Assembly: GCF_012516475.1 (NCBI RefSeq)
Contig: NZ_CP051217.1
Coordinates: 2,852,001-2,916,000 of the forward strand
DNA length: 64,000 nt
Direction of reading: 5' to 3'
Origin: Parasphingorhabdus halotolerans
Lineage (GTDB): Bacteria > Pseudomonadota > Alphaproteobacteria > Sphingomonadales > Sphingomonadaceae
Shown: piece by piece, positions 43,473-52,866 of the stretch
How positions within the stretch are numbered: the first letter of the stretch is position 1
Layout of the letters: each line of letters begins with the position of its first letter
Program-made: the position numbers and the translations under genes
The notes under the pieces: model-generated
Told to the model about the DNA's origin: nothing
Seen by the model: only the letters and a program-made list of their open reading frames with translations
Databases searched by the model: none

Positions 43473-44941
43473 ATGCCTGCAGACTGTTCATCATCATTAA
43501 CGCCGACCGAACAATATCGTATTGAAGTGAAAAACGAAACTGACATTGCGGGCTGGCGAGAGGAAGCGCGCACGCTGTTAGTTAATAATATACCGCCGGA
43601 ACAGCTCGACTGGACAGTGCGGAGCCGAGCGAACAATAGCCAGTTTGATTTTGGCGTGGCCGAGCCGCCAAAATTATCAACAGCAGCTGGCACGTCCGAT
43701 TTTCGTGTCGCCAAAGAATGTCTGCGGCTGATCAATACCGCGTTGCTGCACCGCAATGAGGATCGGTTTGATCTCGCATACCGCTTGCTGTTCCGGATGC
43801 GCCACGCGCCCAAAATTTATCAAAATCCGGCGGACAGCGATGGGAAACGCCTATCCGCCTACGCCAAATCGGTGCGGCGCGATATTCACAAAATGCATGC
43901 CTTTGTCCGGTTTCGGAAAACAGGACTCCGTGAAAACCGTGAACAATTTATCGCATGGTTTGAGCCAGACCATCATATTGTCGAAGCCGTCGGCCCTTTC
44001 TTCCGTAACCGTTTCACCGGGATGGACTGGATCATCGTTACGCCCGAAGCCAGCCTTTCTTGGGATGGAAAGTCTTTGATTAATGGTCCGGGTGGCTGCA
44101 AGCAGGATGTGCCGACGGACGATGCAGTAGAGCAGGAATGGTCCACTTATTACCGCAATATTTTCAATCCGGCCCGATTGAAAACGCGGGCGATGAAATC
44201 CGAGATGCCGGTCAAATACTGGCATAACTTGCCGGAGACAGCGCTCATTCCATCGCTGATCAAAAAGTCTGGAGCAATGGTTCAGCAGATGATGGAGAAA
44301 GAAGAGCAGCAACTCGTGCTGGGCGATGAAGCGACTGTTGAACACCGCACCAAGCCGGCGTCGCTCGAAGCGCTGAATGCAGAAATGGCTACGCATACCC
44401 GATCAATCAGCGAGAACTCTGCTGTTAACGCGGTCTTCGGTGAGGGCCATGGGATGCCCGCATCATGCTGATAGGTGAACAACCGGGCGATCAGGAGGAT
44501 CTTGCCGGACGCCCCTTTGTCGGTCCCGCCGGGCAAATTCTAGACAGGGCCTTGGCGCGAGCAGGCATCAGCCGCGAAGCCGCCTATCTCACCAACGCAG
44601 TAAAGCGGTTCAAATATGTACAGCAAGGGAAACGCCGGATTCACCAGACGCCATCACTTGCTGACATCAAGCATTATCGCTGGTGGCTCGAACAGGAATG
44701 CGAACTGGTCAAACCGGACATCATCGTGGTGCTTGGCGCAATTGCAGCGCGGGCCATGACCGGGAAATCGGTCACAATCTCGCGAACCCGCGGTGAATTG
44801 CTGGAACATGCTGAGCACAGCCTTCTGATGATAACAGCGCACCCCTCCTATATCCTCAGAATTCCTGATAAAGCCGGTCAGGAAATTGAATATGAAAAGC
44901 TGGTCCGCGATCTTTCCGCCGCGATGAATGCCGTCCGCTGA
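43473..44941 (+). pseudogene. TIGR03915-UdgX fusion (uracil-DNA binding/repair protein), frameshifted
   Basis: The 5' frame (43473-44471) is a TIGR03915/DUF4130 domain (LAYRLLFRMRHAPKIYQNPAD, then AYAKSVRRDIHKMHAFVRF). The 3' frame (from 44465) is UdgX: MLIGEQPGDQEDLAGRPFVG, TNAVKRFKY, the QGKRRIHQTPS loop with the His that forms the covalent bond to uracil-excised DNA, and TAHPSYILRI. Family fusions read VFGEG...DARIMLIGEQPGD. Adding one G to the GGG at 44451-44453 restores exactly that (GEGHGDARIML). The intact product would be about 490 residues. Either a recent one-base deletion or a sequencing error explains the break; the halves could also act separately. Confidence 0.88.
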
Positions 44942-45015
44942 TCCTTCATCCGAAAACGCAACTATTTTCGTTCTCGAGCGTAATTCGGGTTAGAGACGAA
45001 CAAACGGAGACAGAC

Positions 45016-45465
45016 ATGAGTGATATTTTTACCCGCCTCAAGCAAGATCATGACCGCCATCGCGAAATGCTGGCCAGAGTTGCCGACACCAGCGGCGACA
45101 GCAAGGAACGCAGGGAAGCTTTCGAGCAATTGCGCATTGATGTGTCGGCCCACGCCAATGCCGAGGAACAGTCGCTGTATGCCGAGATGCTCTCTAGGCC
45201 TGATTTGCAGGACAAGGGCCGTCATTCGGTGGCCGAGCATAAGGAAGCGGACGACATATTCGAAGAACTATCTGAAAAACCTTTTGACGACACCGGCTGG
45301 CTGACCCGGTTCAAAACGCTCAAGCACGAACTCGAACATCATATGGAAGAAGAGGAAAATGATATCTTCCCACCCGCCAAGGAGGGGCTGAGCGATCAGC
45401 GCGCTGGAGAATTACTGAAGATATTCAATGACCGCAAACCAGCCGAGGTCGATAAGGTCATATAG
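45016..45465 (+). CDS. Hemerythrin HHE-domain protein
   Basis: A 149-residue four-helix protein with the iron-ligand His/Glu set: LKQDHDRHREML, VSAHANAEEQSLYAEML, VAEHKEADDIFEEL and LKHELEHHMEEEENDIFP. It likely binds a di-iron centre and deals with oxygen, NO or redox stress. ATG 45016 is preceded by CGGAGAC. No EcfG promoter was found. It follows the repair operon by 74 bases and may be independent. Confidence 0.9.
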   Translation: MSDIFTRLKQDHDRHREMLARVADTSGDSKERREAFEQLRIDVSAHANAEEQSLYAEMLSRPDLQDKGRHSVAEHKEADDIFEELSEKPFDDTGWLTRFKTLKHELEHHMEEEENDIFPPAKEGLSDQRAGELLKIFNDRKPAEVDKVI

Positions 45466-45640
45466 AACGCTGCAAGAAAACAGCATTATCACGTTTGAAG
45501 ACTGGGCAGCTCAGAATAGGTGCAACTAGTACTCATGCGCTGGTGCAGCTTGTTGTGTACGTTGTTATGGTCGCGCTGGCCGGGATTGCCAGCATTCGCG
45601 GCTACTCGAAAATGAACGGCATTGATTTCGGGATACCTGA

Positions 45641-46006
45641 ATGGTCAAATATCGCCATCGTGGTGAGAAGAAGATGAAGACGCTAGGGGTAGACGCGTCG
45701 CTCGAAGCAAATATCACACTATCAATTGCGATTAAGCTTAAGGCAGAGGAATACTAAATTGAGAAAATTGCAGATGAAGCTTTTGTTGGCTCAATCATTA
45801 AAAACCAGACAGGAAAGCTGATCGGGCGGTTTAAAAGTCAGTTTAGCACTGATGCAAGTGCTGACGAGGACATTAAACTCATGGAAAAAGTCAACTTAAT
45901 GACACCAGAGAATATCCATATAAACTCGTTCATGTACGAACCGATTCTGGATATGTCATCTGAGCATTTGATACAGCTATATGGTGAAGTTTCACCGCTT
46001 AACTAA
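45641..46006 (+). pseudogene. Decayed gene remnant of unknown family
   Basis: A single frame reads MVKYRHRGEKKMKTLGVDAS, then a stop (TAA at about 45758), and continues in frame EKIADEAFVGSIIKNQTGKLIG, KLMEKVNLMTPENIHINSF and MYEPILDMSSEHLIQLYGEV to a stop at 46006. Codon use and sequence look protein-like on both sides of the stop. I recall the MTPENIH..NSFMYEPILDMS ending from C termini of larger proteins but cannot name the family. It lies directly before repeat copy B, suggesting a damaged accessory insertion. An open frame at 45495-45677 overlaps it and is unrecognised. Confidence 0.45.
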
Positions 46007-46023
46007 CTACAGAAATCCAACAC

Positions 46024-46688
46024 CCTTTCCTACACACCACTCCCCATGCCATGCTCGCCCCATGAGCCATCGCATGTTCAACCCAAACCCGCCAGCCGCC
46101 GCGCTTCTTCCGACGCCGCACCAGATGCCCGCCCAAATGTTGGGAACGTTTCTTGCAACGCGCGCGGGCGCGCGCACGAGTAAGGCTCACTTTCCTAAAC
46201 TTTGTAATATTATTACGTAGGGTGGGCAGGGCGCTGGTCTCCTCCCGCAACCAGTGCGAGCCGGGCGGGCAGGGTCGCTGCAGAAGGTCACACATTGTGG
46301 GCTGACCGCAGCTATCCGGTCCCGCTTTTCCGTAGGATACAGGCAAAGGACACAGAAAATAAAATATGCGGTTGGTGTCAACCAAAGCCAGCAGTTTTGT
46401 GCGCGTCAATTCCAACGAAAGGAGTTTATATGACGAGATGAAAAGGTGGTTGGGGTGATAGCTTGAAGGTCAATCCGTCTGGATGGAGCCCTGAGACCCT
46501 TCGCTCACGCTCGGGATTTTTCCGGGATTGCATCCCCCGGATGCTATCTGTTTCCGGAAAAATGGTGACCCTACGGGAATCGAATTGCTTCTTTATGTGA
46601 TTGTAATAGTTAATATAAATAGAGCATTTTGGAGGCTCGTCCATCGGTCGTACCATCAGGAACAAAAAGTAAACAGGTTCGATTCCTA
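46024..46688. repeat. Dispersed composite repeat, copy B
   Basis: Collinear with copy A (24224-24850): TTTCCTACA to CCATGAGCCATC (46026-46071), TGTTGGGAACGTTTCTTGCA plus CGCGCGCGG (46139-46170), the identical 31-base block ending TTTGTAATATTATT (46184-46214), CGGGATTTTT to CCTACGGGAATCGAA (46512-46584), and CCATCG...TACCATCAG to GGTTCGATTCCT (46641-46687). The hairpin GATTGCATCC-CCC-GGATGCTATC has one mismatch relative to copy A. The middle segment is unrelated or highly diverged. Confidence 0.75.
46563..46584 (-). other. tRNA 3'-end-like fragment in repeat B
   Basis: The minus strand begins TTCGATT (T loop) followed by CCCGTAGGGTCACCA, i.e. T-stem 3' half, an acceptor-like AGGGTC and a terminal ACCA. 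It resembles the 3' end of a tRNA (my recollection is sphingomonad tRNA-Glu, with one G missing). Position 53 is A rather than G and there is no 5' portion, so it is not a functional tRNA. Copy A has the same start but loses the CCA end (24729-24746). It may be a relic of an attachment site. Confidence 0.45.
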
Positions 46689-47280
46689 AAAGAGGAATAT
46701 CTGCGACCGATACGGAAATTTGCGAATCACTTCATTGTTGATTCGCCGTATCGGAAACGGGCTCAGTTTCTACTTCCATTCGATCTCTGATTTGCAATCA
46801 GTTATGCAAAACAACTTGATGCTGACAGCAGATTAGCTCAATCGAATTGGCAGCAATGTTCGACGCTGCCGACAGTCTCTTATTCCGCCCGAGAGGCGGC
46901 AAGCTGCCGTCGGTTCGTAATTGGCTGCGAGCGTCGATGACTTTGCTTTGTGTAGTCTGGAGAAAGCCTATCTCGAGCTTTAGCATGAGCTGCTGGGTGC
47001 CTCAGGAATGAAACCAACTCAGTCGCAGGGTCGGGCCTCATTTCCGGCAAGCCATTCATAGCGGACTGCTGCCGCCGAATTGGAAGGCGGCTCTTTGTTC
47101 TCTGCGATAATGACCTATACCTCTTTGGTAGTTCTAGTGAATGAATCCCAGAATGCGCCCTCGACGCCCCTGTTGATCGGCTTGGCTGCGCCCTTCCCAT
47201 TCCTGCACGATGACGCTGATAGCTGGTCAATGGCTTGTCGATAAACACGAAGCCGCGATGAGGCTTTTTCATGAAAATTT
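46689..47280. other. Intergenic, no gene recognised
   Basis: About 590 bases between repeat B and the MHS transporter. Open frames on both strands (e.g. 46880-47284 minus) have atypical composition and no motif. Nothing else supported. Confidence 0.5.
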
Positions 47281-48606
47281 TCACTGCATTTGTGCGAGCT
47301 CTTTGTTGATATACAGCGCAGCCAGAGTAACCAAGGCGCCAGAGAGGAGATACCCGCCGGCGGCCAGAAGCCCGAAGCTATTGGCCAGAACCAGCGCGGC
47401 AAGCGGAGCGAAGCCTGCGCCCAAAAGCCAGGCAAGGTCGGAGGTGAGTGCAGCGCCGGTGTAACGGGTATGCCCGGCAAAGTTGCTGGCTACTGCGCCC
47501 GATGATTGGCCAAAAGAGAGCCCAAGCAGCGCAAAGCCCACGATCATATAAGCAATTTCGCCGCCTTGGCCAAGGCTCAACAACTGTGGCGCGAACCCGC
47601 TGAAAATGGCGATGGCGACCGCGCACAGGCTCAAGAGAAACCGGCGGCCCACCCGGTCGGCCAAAATGCCCGAGGCAATCACTGCGCCGATGCCGAAAAT
47701 CGCGCTTACCGCCATAATCATCAAAAAGCGGGAGGGCACTTCGTCTGTATAAAGGAATATCCAGGCCAGGGGGAATACGGTCACCATGTGGAACAAGGTG
47801 AAGCTGGCCAATGGGGCAAAGGCGCCGATTATGATGTTGCGCCCTTCGGCTTTCACTGTTTCCATCACTGGCGCGGGCTCAAGTGCGCGATTGTCAAACG
47901 CGGCGGCATATTCCGGCGTGCTGACAATGCGCAACCGGGCGAACAGCGCCACCACATTGATGGCGAAGGCAACGAAGAAAGGATAGCGCCAGCCCCAGCT
48001 CAGAAAATCTGCAGCCGAAAGATTGGCGACGAAAAAGGCGTAGAGGCCGCTGGCGACGATCAGGCCAATGGGCGCGCCCAATTGCGGGATCATTGCATAC
48101 CAGCCGCGCCGCTTGACAGGCGCGTTGATCGCCAGCAGCGAGGCCAGCCCATCCCATGCGCCCCCCAGGGCCAGGCCCTGGCAGATGCGCAACAGCGCAA
48201 GAATGACGACAGACAGCGAACCAACGGCTGCATATCCCGGCAGAAAGGCAAGCGACACAGTTGCAGTGCCAAGCAGGAACAGCGCGGTTGTTAGCTTGGC
48301 GGCCCGGCCATAATAGCGGTCAATCGCGTTGAAAATGACCGATCCGACGGGCCGTGCGATAAAAGCGAGCGCGAAAATCGCAAAGGAATAAAGGGTGCCT
48401 GTCATGCGGTCGACATAAGGGAAGAGCAGCGCAGGGAAGACCAGCACCGAGGCAATCGAATACACAAAAAAGTCGAAAAATTCGGATGTGCGGCCAATGA
48501 TAACGCCAATTGCGATTTCGCCCGGCTGAACCCTATGATCGCGGCTGTTGATGCGTTGAACATCTTGCTCCAGCGTGGCTGGCTGGGTTTTGGCGGTTTT
48601 GGTCAT
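47281..48606 (-). CDS. MFS transporter, metabolite:H+ symporter (MHS) family
   Basis: A 441-residue, twelve-segment permease. The MHS signatures are GVIIGRTSEFFDFFVYSIASVLVFP, GSVIFNAIDRYYGRAAKLTTALF, and LLRICQGLALGGAWDGLASLL. Family members import small acids and osmolytes such as alpha-ketoglutarate, shikimate or proline; the substrate is unknown here. ATG 48606 is preferred over a frame reaching 48651. It is divergent from cyoA. The GC-rich, Ala/Leu-rich codon use matches the cyo operon and differs from repeat B next door. Confidence 0.88.
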   Translation of the reverse strand: MTKTAKTQPATLEQDVQRINSRDHRVQPGEIAIGVIIGRTSEFFDFFVYSIASVLVFPALLFPYVDRMTGTLYSFAIFALAFIARPVGSVIFNAIDRYYGRAAKLTTALFLLGTATVSLAFLPGYAAVGSLSVVILALLRICQGLALGGAWDGLASLLAINAPVKRRGWYAMIPQLGAPIGLIVASGLYAFFVANLSAADFLSWGWRYPFFVAFAINVVALFARLRIVSTPEYAAAFDNRALEPAPVMETVKAEGRNIIIGAFAPLASFTLFHMVTVFPLAWIFLYTDEVPSRFLMIMAVSAIFGIGAVIASGILADRVGRRFLLSLCAVAIAIFSGFAPQLLSLGQGGEIAYMIVGFALLGLSFGQSSGAVASNFAGHTRYTGAALTSDLAWLLGAGFAPLAALVLANSFGLLAAGGYLLSGALVTLAALYINKELAQMQ

Positions 48607-48710
48607 GGTTTTTTTGTCTACTCTGCTTGCCCCATGCTGCAAAGAGCGCATTATACGCAGGGGCGGTTCTTAGGATGCCGTATTAAGCCAAAAGCCCCGT
48701 GCGCGGGATA

Positions 48711-48723
48711 GGACAAATTGTCC
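48711..48723. promoter_or_regulatory. Perfect 13-bp palindrome at the cyoA start
   Basis: GGACAAATTGTCC ends one base before the cyoA ATG. It is symmetric around the central A/T. It could be an operator or could simply supply the GGA of the ribosome-binding site; GGACAATTG also precedes cyoB, which favours the second reading. Confidence 0.3.
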
Positions 48724-48724
48724 A

Positions 48725-49768
48725 ATGTCACAGCGCAACATAAACGCTTATTTGATCCGCATGAAAGATTTGTTCGACTCCCCCGTTCCGTTTCGCGCCG
48801 CAAAGCGTGTGGTTCCCGCTGCTTGCCTCATGGGCATTTTGGGTGGCTGTCAGGCTGTGGTGCTCTCGCCCTCGGGTGATGTTGCAGCGCAGCAGCGCGA
48901 CCTCATTGTCATCGCAACTGTGCTGATGCTGCTCATCATCATTCCAGTAATGGCCCTGACGGTCCTGTTTGCGCGGCGCTACGCCAAGCAAAATGCCAAT
49001 CCGGATTATCAGCCCGATTGGGATCATTCGACTGCGCTGGAGCTGGTGATCTGGGCCGCGCCCTTGCTGATCATCATCTGCCTTGGCGCCGTCACCTGGG
49101 TGGAAACGCACAAGCTGGACCCCTATCGGCCGATTGAACGGCTCGATGCCAATCGCCCGGTTGCCGCAAATGTGAAGCCGCTGGAGGTGCAGGTCGTCTC
49201 GCTCGATTGGAAATGGCTGTTCATTTACCCTGAATATCAGATCGCGACAGTGAATGAATTGGCCGCGCCGGTTGATCGCCCCATTGCGTTTCGTTTGACG
49301 TCCTCCACCGTGATGAACGCTTTTTATATCCCGGCGCTGGCAGGGATGATCTACACCATGCCCGGGATGGAAACCAAGCTGCATGCAGTCATAAACAAGC
49401 CCGGTGATTTTGCAGGCTTTAGCTCCAATTTCAGCGGCAGCGGCTTTTCGAAAATGCGCTTCCGCTTCCATGGCCTCAGCAACGCCGAGTTTGATCGCTG
49501 GGTAGCGAAGGGCAAGGCGGGCGGACAATCATTGGACCGCGCATCCTATTTAGCCTTGGCAAAACCAAGCGAGGCTGCGCCCGTCATGCGCTTTTCTTCG
49601 GTATCTCCGGGGCTTTACACCGCCATTGTCAACCAATGCGTCGCTCCGGGTCAGCGCTGCATGGCCGATATGATGCGCGCCGATCCAGCTCCAGCGCAGT
49701 CACCGACGCGCCGCCTGCGCGGTGCCCAATATGCTGCGGAAGACAAATATCCCGCGAACAGAAAATAG
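48725..49768 (+). CDS. cyoA: Cytochrome bo-type ubiquinol oxidase subunit II (CyoA)
   Basis: A 347-residue lipoprotein (signal ending MGILGGC, lipidated Cys) with two membrane helices and a periplasmic cupredoxin domain (LEVQVVSLDWKWLFIYPEYQIATVNELAAPV, SSTVMNAFYIPALAGMIYTMPGMETKL). The cupredoxin lacks the two Cys and other ligands of the CuA centre, showing it is a quinol, not cytochrome c, oxidase. It is the first gene of cyoABCD-SURF1-regBA. An alternative start at 48761 has no ribosome-binding site. Confidence 0.95.
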   Translation: MSQRNINAYLIRMKDLFDSPVPFRAAKRVVPAACLMGILGGCQAVVLSPSGDVAAQQRDLIVIATVLMLLIIIPVMALTVLFARRYAKQNANPDYQPDWDHSTALELVIWAAPLLIIICLGAVTWVETHKLDPYRPIERLDANRPVAANVKPLEVQVVSLDWKWLFIYPEYQIATVNELAAPVDRPIAFRLTSSTVMNAFYIPALAGMIYTMPGMETKLHAVINKPGDFAGFSSNFSGSGFSKMRFRFHGLSNAEFDRWVAKGKAGGQSLDRASYLALAKPSEAAPVMRFSSVSPGLYTAIVNQCVAPGQRCMADMMRADPAPAQSPTRRLRGAQYAAEDKYPANRK

Positions 49769-49830
49769 CCGCGCTGCCCGCAAGGGGAGCTGCCCATGAA
49801 TGATCGACTTTTTGATTTTGGACAATTGCC

Positions 49831-51834
49831 ATGACCAATGAAATTCCTGCTACCAGTCCGTTTTTTGGGCGCTTGACGATCGATGCGCTGCCGCTGCACG
49901 AACCGATTGTGCTGGCGACTTTTGCCGTGGTGGCGATTGGCGGCATCGCCTTATTGGCGTATATTACATATGCCAAAGCCTGGACAATGCTCTGGAAGGA
50001 CTGGTTCACCAGCGTCGATCACAAGAAAATCGGCATCATGTATATCATCCTTGGGCTGGTGATGTTCCTGCGCGGCTTTGCTGATGCCATGATGATGCGC
50101 TTGCAGCAGGCCATGGCTTTTGGGCCGAATGAGGGCTATCTGCCGCCCGAACATTATAACCAGATTTTTACTGCGCATGGCGTGATCATGATCTTCTTTG
50201 TCGCCATGCCGCTGGTCGCCGGGCTGATGAACTATGTTGTGCCGTTGCAAATCGGCGCGCGCGATGTGTCGTTCCCGATGCTGAACAATGTCAGCTTCTG
50301 GATGACGGCTGCGGGCGCTATCCTCACCATGATCTCCTTGTTTGTTGGCCATTATGCGCAGACCGGCTGGCTCGCCATGCCGCCTCTGTCAGGAATTGAG
50401 GCCAGCCCGGATGTGGGCGTGGACTATTACATCTGGGGGCTGCAGATCGCCGGAGTGGGGACTTTGCTGTCTGGTGTCAATTTGATTGCGACGATCCTTA
50501 AAATGCGCGCCCCGGGCATGACGATTATGAAAATGCCCATTTTCACCTGGAGCGCTTTGTGCACCAACGTCCTGATTGTTGCTGCTTTCCCTGTGCTAAC
50601 CGCAGTGTTCGCGCTGCTCAGCCTTGATCGCTATGCGGGCACGCATTTCTTCACTAGCGAGCTTGGCGGCAACCCGATGATGTATGTCAACCTCATCTGG
50701 ATCTGGGGCCATCCCGAGGTCTATATCCTGATTTTGCCGGCCTTTGGTGTGTTCTCGGAAGTCGTCGCGACTTTCTCACGCAAGCGTTTGTTTGGCTATT
50801 CCTCGATGGTCTATGCGCTCGTGGTCATCACCATTCTTGCGTATCTTGTGTGGTTGCACCATTTCTTCACCATGGGATCGGGCGCCAGTGTCAATGCGTT
50901 TTTCGGCATCACGACCATGATCATTTCGATCCCAACGGGCGCCAAAATCTTCAACTGGCTGTTCACCATGTACCGCGGCCGGATTACCTTTGAGCTGCCG
51001 ATGATGTGGACAATCGCGTTCATGCTCACTTTCACCATTGGCGGGATGACGGGCGTGTTGCTCGCGGTGCCGCCAGCGGACTTTGTGCTGCACAATTCGC
51101 TGTTTCTGGTGGCGCATTTCCACAATGTGATCATCGGCGGCGTCTTGTTCGGCATGTTCGCGGGCATCATTTATTGGTGGCCAAAGGCCTTTGGCTACAC
51201 GCTGGACGTGGTCTGGGGCAAACGCTCGTTCTGGTGCTGGGTTGCGGGCTTTTATTTTGCCTTCATGCCGCTGTATGCGCTGGGCCTGATGGGCGTCACG
51301 CGCCGTTTGCAGCATTTTGATGATCCCAGCTTGCAGCCCTTCTTCCTCGTTGCGGCCTTTGGCGCTGCGCTCATTGCGCTGGGCATTGCTGCCATGGCGA
51401 TGCAATTCTTCGTCAGCATCCGCGACCGCGCGCAAAACCGGGATTCAACCGGCGACCCGTGGGATGGCCGCACGCTGGAATGGGCCACCACTTCGCCGCC
51501 GCCCGAATATAATTTCGCCTTCACGCCAGTGGTGCATGACAATGATGCCTGGTGGGATATGAAGGCCAATGGCTATCAGCGACCGGTGGACGGATTTGCG
51601 CCGATCCATATGCCAAAAAACACCGCAATCGGGCTGGTCTATGCCGCGCTCAGCGTTGCCTTTGGCTTTGCCATGGTCTGGCACATCTGGTGGCTGGCGG
51701 GCAGCAGCTTCTTTGCCATTATCGCTGCCGCCATTTTCTACAGCTTTATTTACGATCGCGATTTTTACATTCCGCAGGCCGATGTCGAGCGGGTTGAGGG
51801 GCTGCGCACAGAAGCGCTCGCTATGCAGGGTTGA
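49831..51834 (+). CDS. cyoB: Cytochrome bo-type ubiquinol oxidase subunit I (CyoB)
   Basis: A 667-residue heme-copper oxidase core with about fifteen membrane helices. The heme and CuB ligands are visible: [13 protein letters not shown] for low-spin heme, [17 protein letters not shown] with the His-Tyr cross-link, [10 protein letters not shown] with two CuB His, and [14 protein letters not shown] with both heme His. It reduces oxygen to water while pumping protons. The sequence belongs to the A-type family. It is followed by cyoC after 4 bases. Confidence 0.97.
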   Translation: MTNEIPATSPFFGRLTIDALPLHEPIVLATFAVVAIGGIALLAYITYAKAWTMLWKDWFTSVDHKKIGIMYIILGLVMFLRGFADAMMMRLQQAMAFGPNEGYLPPEHYNQIFTAHGVIMIFFVAMPLVAGLMNYVVPLQIGARDVSFPMLNNVSFWMTAAGAILTMISLFVGHYAQTGWLAMPPLSGIEASPDVGVDYYIWGLQIAGVGTLLSGVNLIATILKMRAPGMTIMKMPIFTWSALCTNVLIVAAFPVLTAVFALLSLDRYAGTHFFTSELGGNPMMYVNLIWIWGHPEVYILILPAFGVFSEVVATFSRKRLFGYSSMVYALVVITILAYLVWLHHFFTMGSGASVNAFFGITTMIISIPTGAKIFNWLFTMYRGRITFELPMMWTIAFMLTFTIGGMTGVLLAVPPADFVLHNSLFLVAHFHNVIIGGVLFGMFAGIIYWWPKAFGYTLDVVWGKRSFWCWVAGFYFAFMPLYALGLMGVTRRLQHFDDPSLQPFFLVAAFGAALIALGIAAMAMQFFVSIRDRAQNRDSTGDPWDGRTLEWATTSPPPEYNFAFTPVVHDNDAWWDMKANGYQRPVDGFAPIHMPKNTAIGLVYAALSVAFGFAMVWHIWWLAGSSFFAIIAAAIFYSFIYDRDFYIPQADVERVEGLRTEALAMQG

Positions 51835-51838
51835 AGCC

Positions 51839-52471
51839 ATGAATCTCCAATCACAAGACTCTTTTTTCAACGGCGATAAGCCGGTTTATCATCTGGCCGA
51901 GGAGCCGCATCATCCCGAAGGACACAGCACGATGCTGGGCTTCTGGATCTATTTGATGAGCGACTGCCTCATCTTTGCGGTCTTGTTTGCGACCTTTGCG
52001 GTTTCCAGCCAGAGTTTTGCCGGCGGGCCGGGGCCGCGCGAGATGTTTGAGCTGCCGCTGGTGGCGGTGAACACTGCCATGCTGCTTTTTTCCTCGATCA
52101 CTTATGGCTTTGCCATGCTGGTGATGGAGCAGGGGAAAAAGGGCGCAACGCTGCTTTGGCTCGCGATCACTGGCCTGTTTGGCCTCGCCTTTCTGGGCAT
52201 TGAGCTTTATGAATTTTCGCATCTTTTTGGCGAAGGCGTCACCCCGCAAACCAGCGCTTATTGGTCCGCTTTTTTCACCTTGGTTGGCACGCACGGGCTG
52301 CATGTCACCTTTGGCCTTATCTGGCTGGTGACGCTGATGGGGCAAACGCTGACCCACGGGCTGACCCGCGCCAACAAGCGGCGGATGCTGTGCCTCAGCA
52401 TGTTCTGGCATTTCCTTGATGTCGTTTGGATCGGCGTGTTTACCTTTGTCTATTTGATGGGAGTGGTCTGA
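51839..52471 (+). CDS. cyoC: Cytochrome bo-type ubiquinol oxidase subunit III (CyoC)
   Basis: A 210-residue, five-helix protein with the subunit III pattern: STMLGFWIYLMSDCLIFAVLFATF, FLGIELYEFSHLF, SAFFTLVGTHGLHVTFGLIWL and MFWHFLDVVWIGVFTFVYLMGVV. ATG 51839 is used; a longer frame upstream lies inside cyoB. Its stop (TGA 52469-52471) shares one base with the cyoD start. Confidence 0.96.
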   Translation: MNLQSQDSFFNGDKPVYHLAEEPHHPEGHSTMLGFWIYLMSDCLIFAVLFATFAVSSQSFAGGPGPREMFELPLVAVNTAMLLFSSITYGFAMLVMEQGKKGATLLWLAITGLFGLAFLGIELYEFSHLFGEGVTPQTSAYWSAFFTLVGTHGLHVTFGLIWLVTLMGQTLTHGLTRANKRRMLCLSMFWHFLDVVWIGVFTFVYLMGVV

Positions 52472-52866
52472 TGAGCAATATGCCTGCAACCAATGATGAG
52501 CATGGCGCGCATGGCCATGATGACGGCGCCCCGCATGGTAGCTTCAAGGGCTACGTCACTGGCTTTGTGCTGGCGGCTATGCTTACCATCATTCCCTTCG
52601 CACTGGTGATGACTGGCGCGCTCGGCAGCACCTCGGCCACGGTCCTTGCCGTTCTTGGCCTCGCCGTCATCCAGATTGTCGTGCACATGGTGTACTTCTT
52701 GCACATGAACGCGCGTGTCGAAGGGGGCTGGTCGCTCTTGGCGCTGGTTTTTACTGCGATTTTTGTGGTGATCACGCTCTCGGGTTCGATCTGGGTGATG
52801 TATAATATGAACACAAATATGATGCCGCCGATGACGCAGGAGGCCATGCAACAGCTCGCGCAATGA
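52471..52866 (+). CDS. cyoD: Cytochrome bo-type ubiquinol oxidase subunit IV (CyoD)
   Basis: A 131-residue, three-helix protein with GSFKGYVTGFVLAAMLTIIPFALVM, VHMVYFLHMNARVEGGWSLLALVF and GSIWVMYNMNTNMMP, the CyoD signature. It overlaps cyoC by 1 base and the SURF1 gene by 4, so the operon is translationally coupled throughout. An N-terminal His-rich segment (HGAHGHDDGAPHG) is a local feature. Confidence 0.95.
   Translation: MSNMPATNDEHGAHGHDDGAPHGSFKGYVTGFVLAAMLTIIPFALVMTGALGSTSATVLAVLGLAVIQIVVHMVYFLHMNARVEGGWSLLALVFTAIFVVITLSGSIWVMYNMNTNMMPPMTQEAMQQLAQ

Noticed and set aside
24953..46020. The region between repeats A and B as a genomic island
   Set aside because: It contains the core stress-response cluster and SOS repair genes that are typical chromosomal loci, and no integrase lies at either end.
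46880..47284. 134-aa open frame on the minus strand
   Set aside because: Composition (many Arg, Ser, Pro, no hydrophobic core) and lack of a start context or family motif suggest a chance frame in intergenic DNA.
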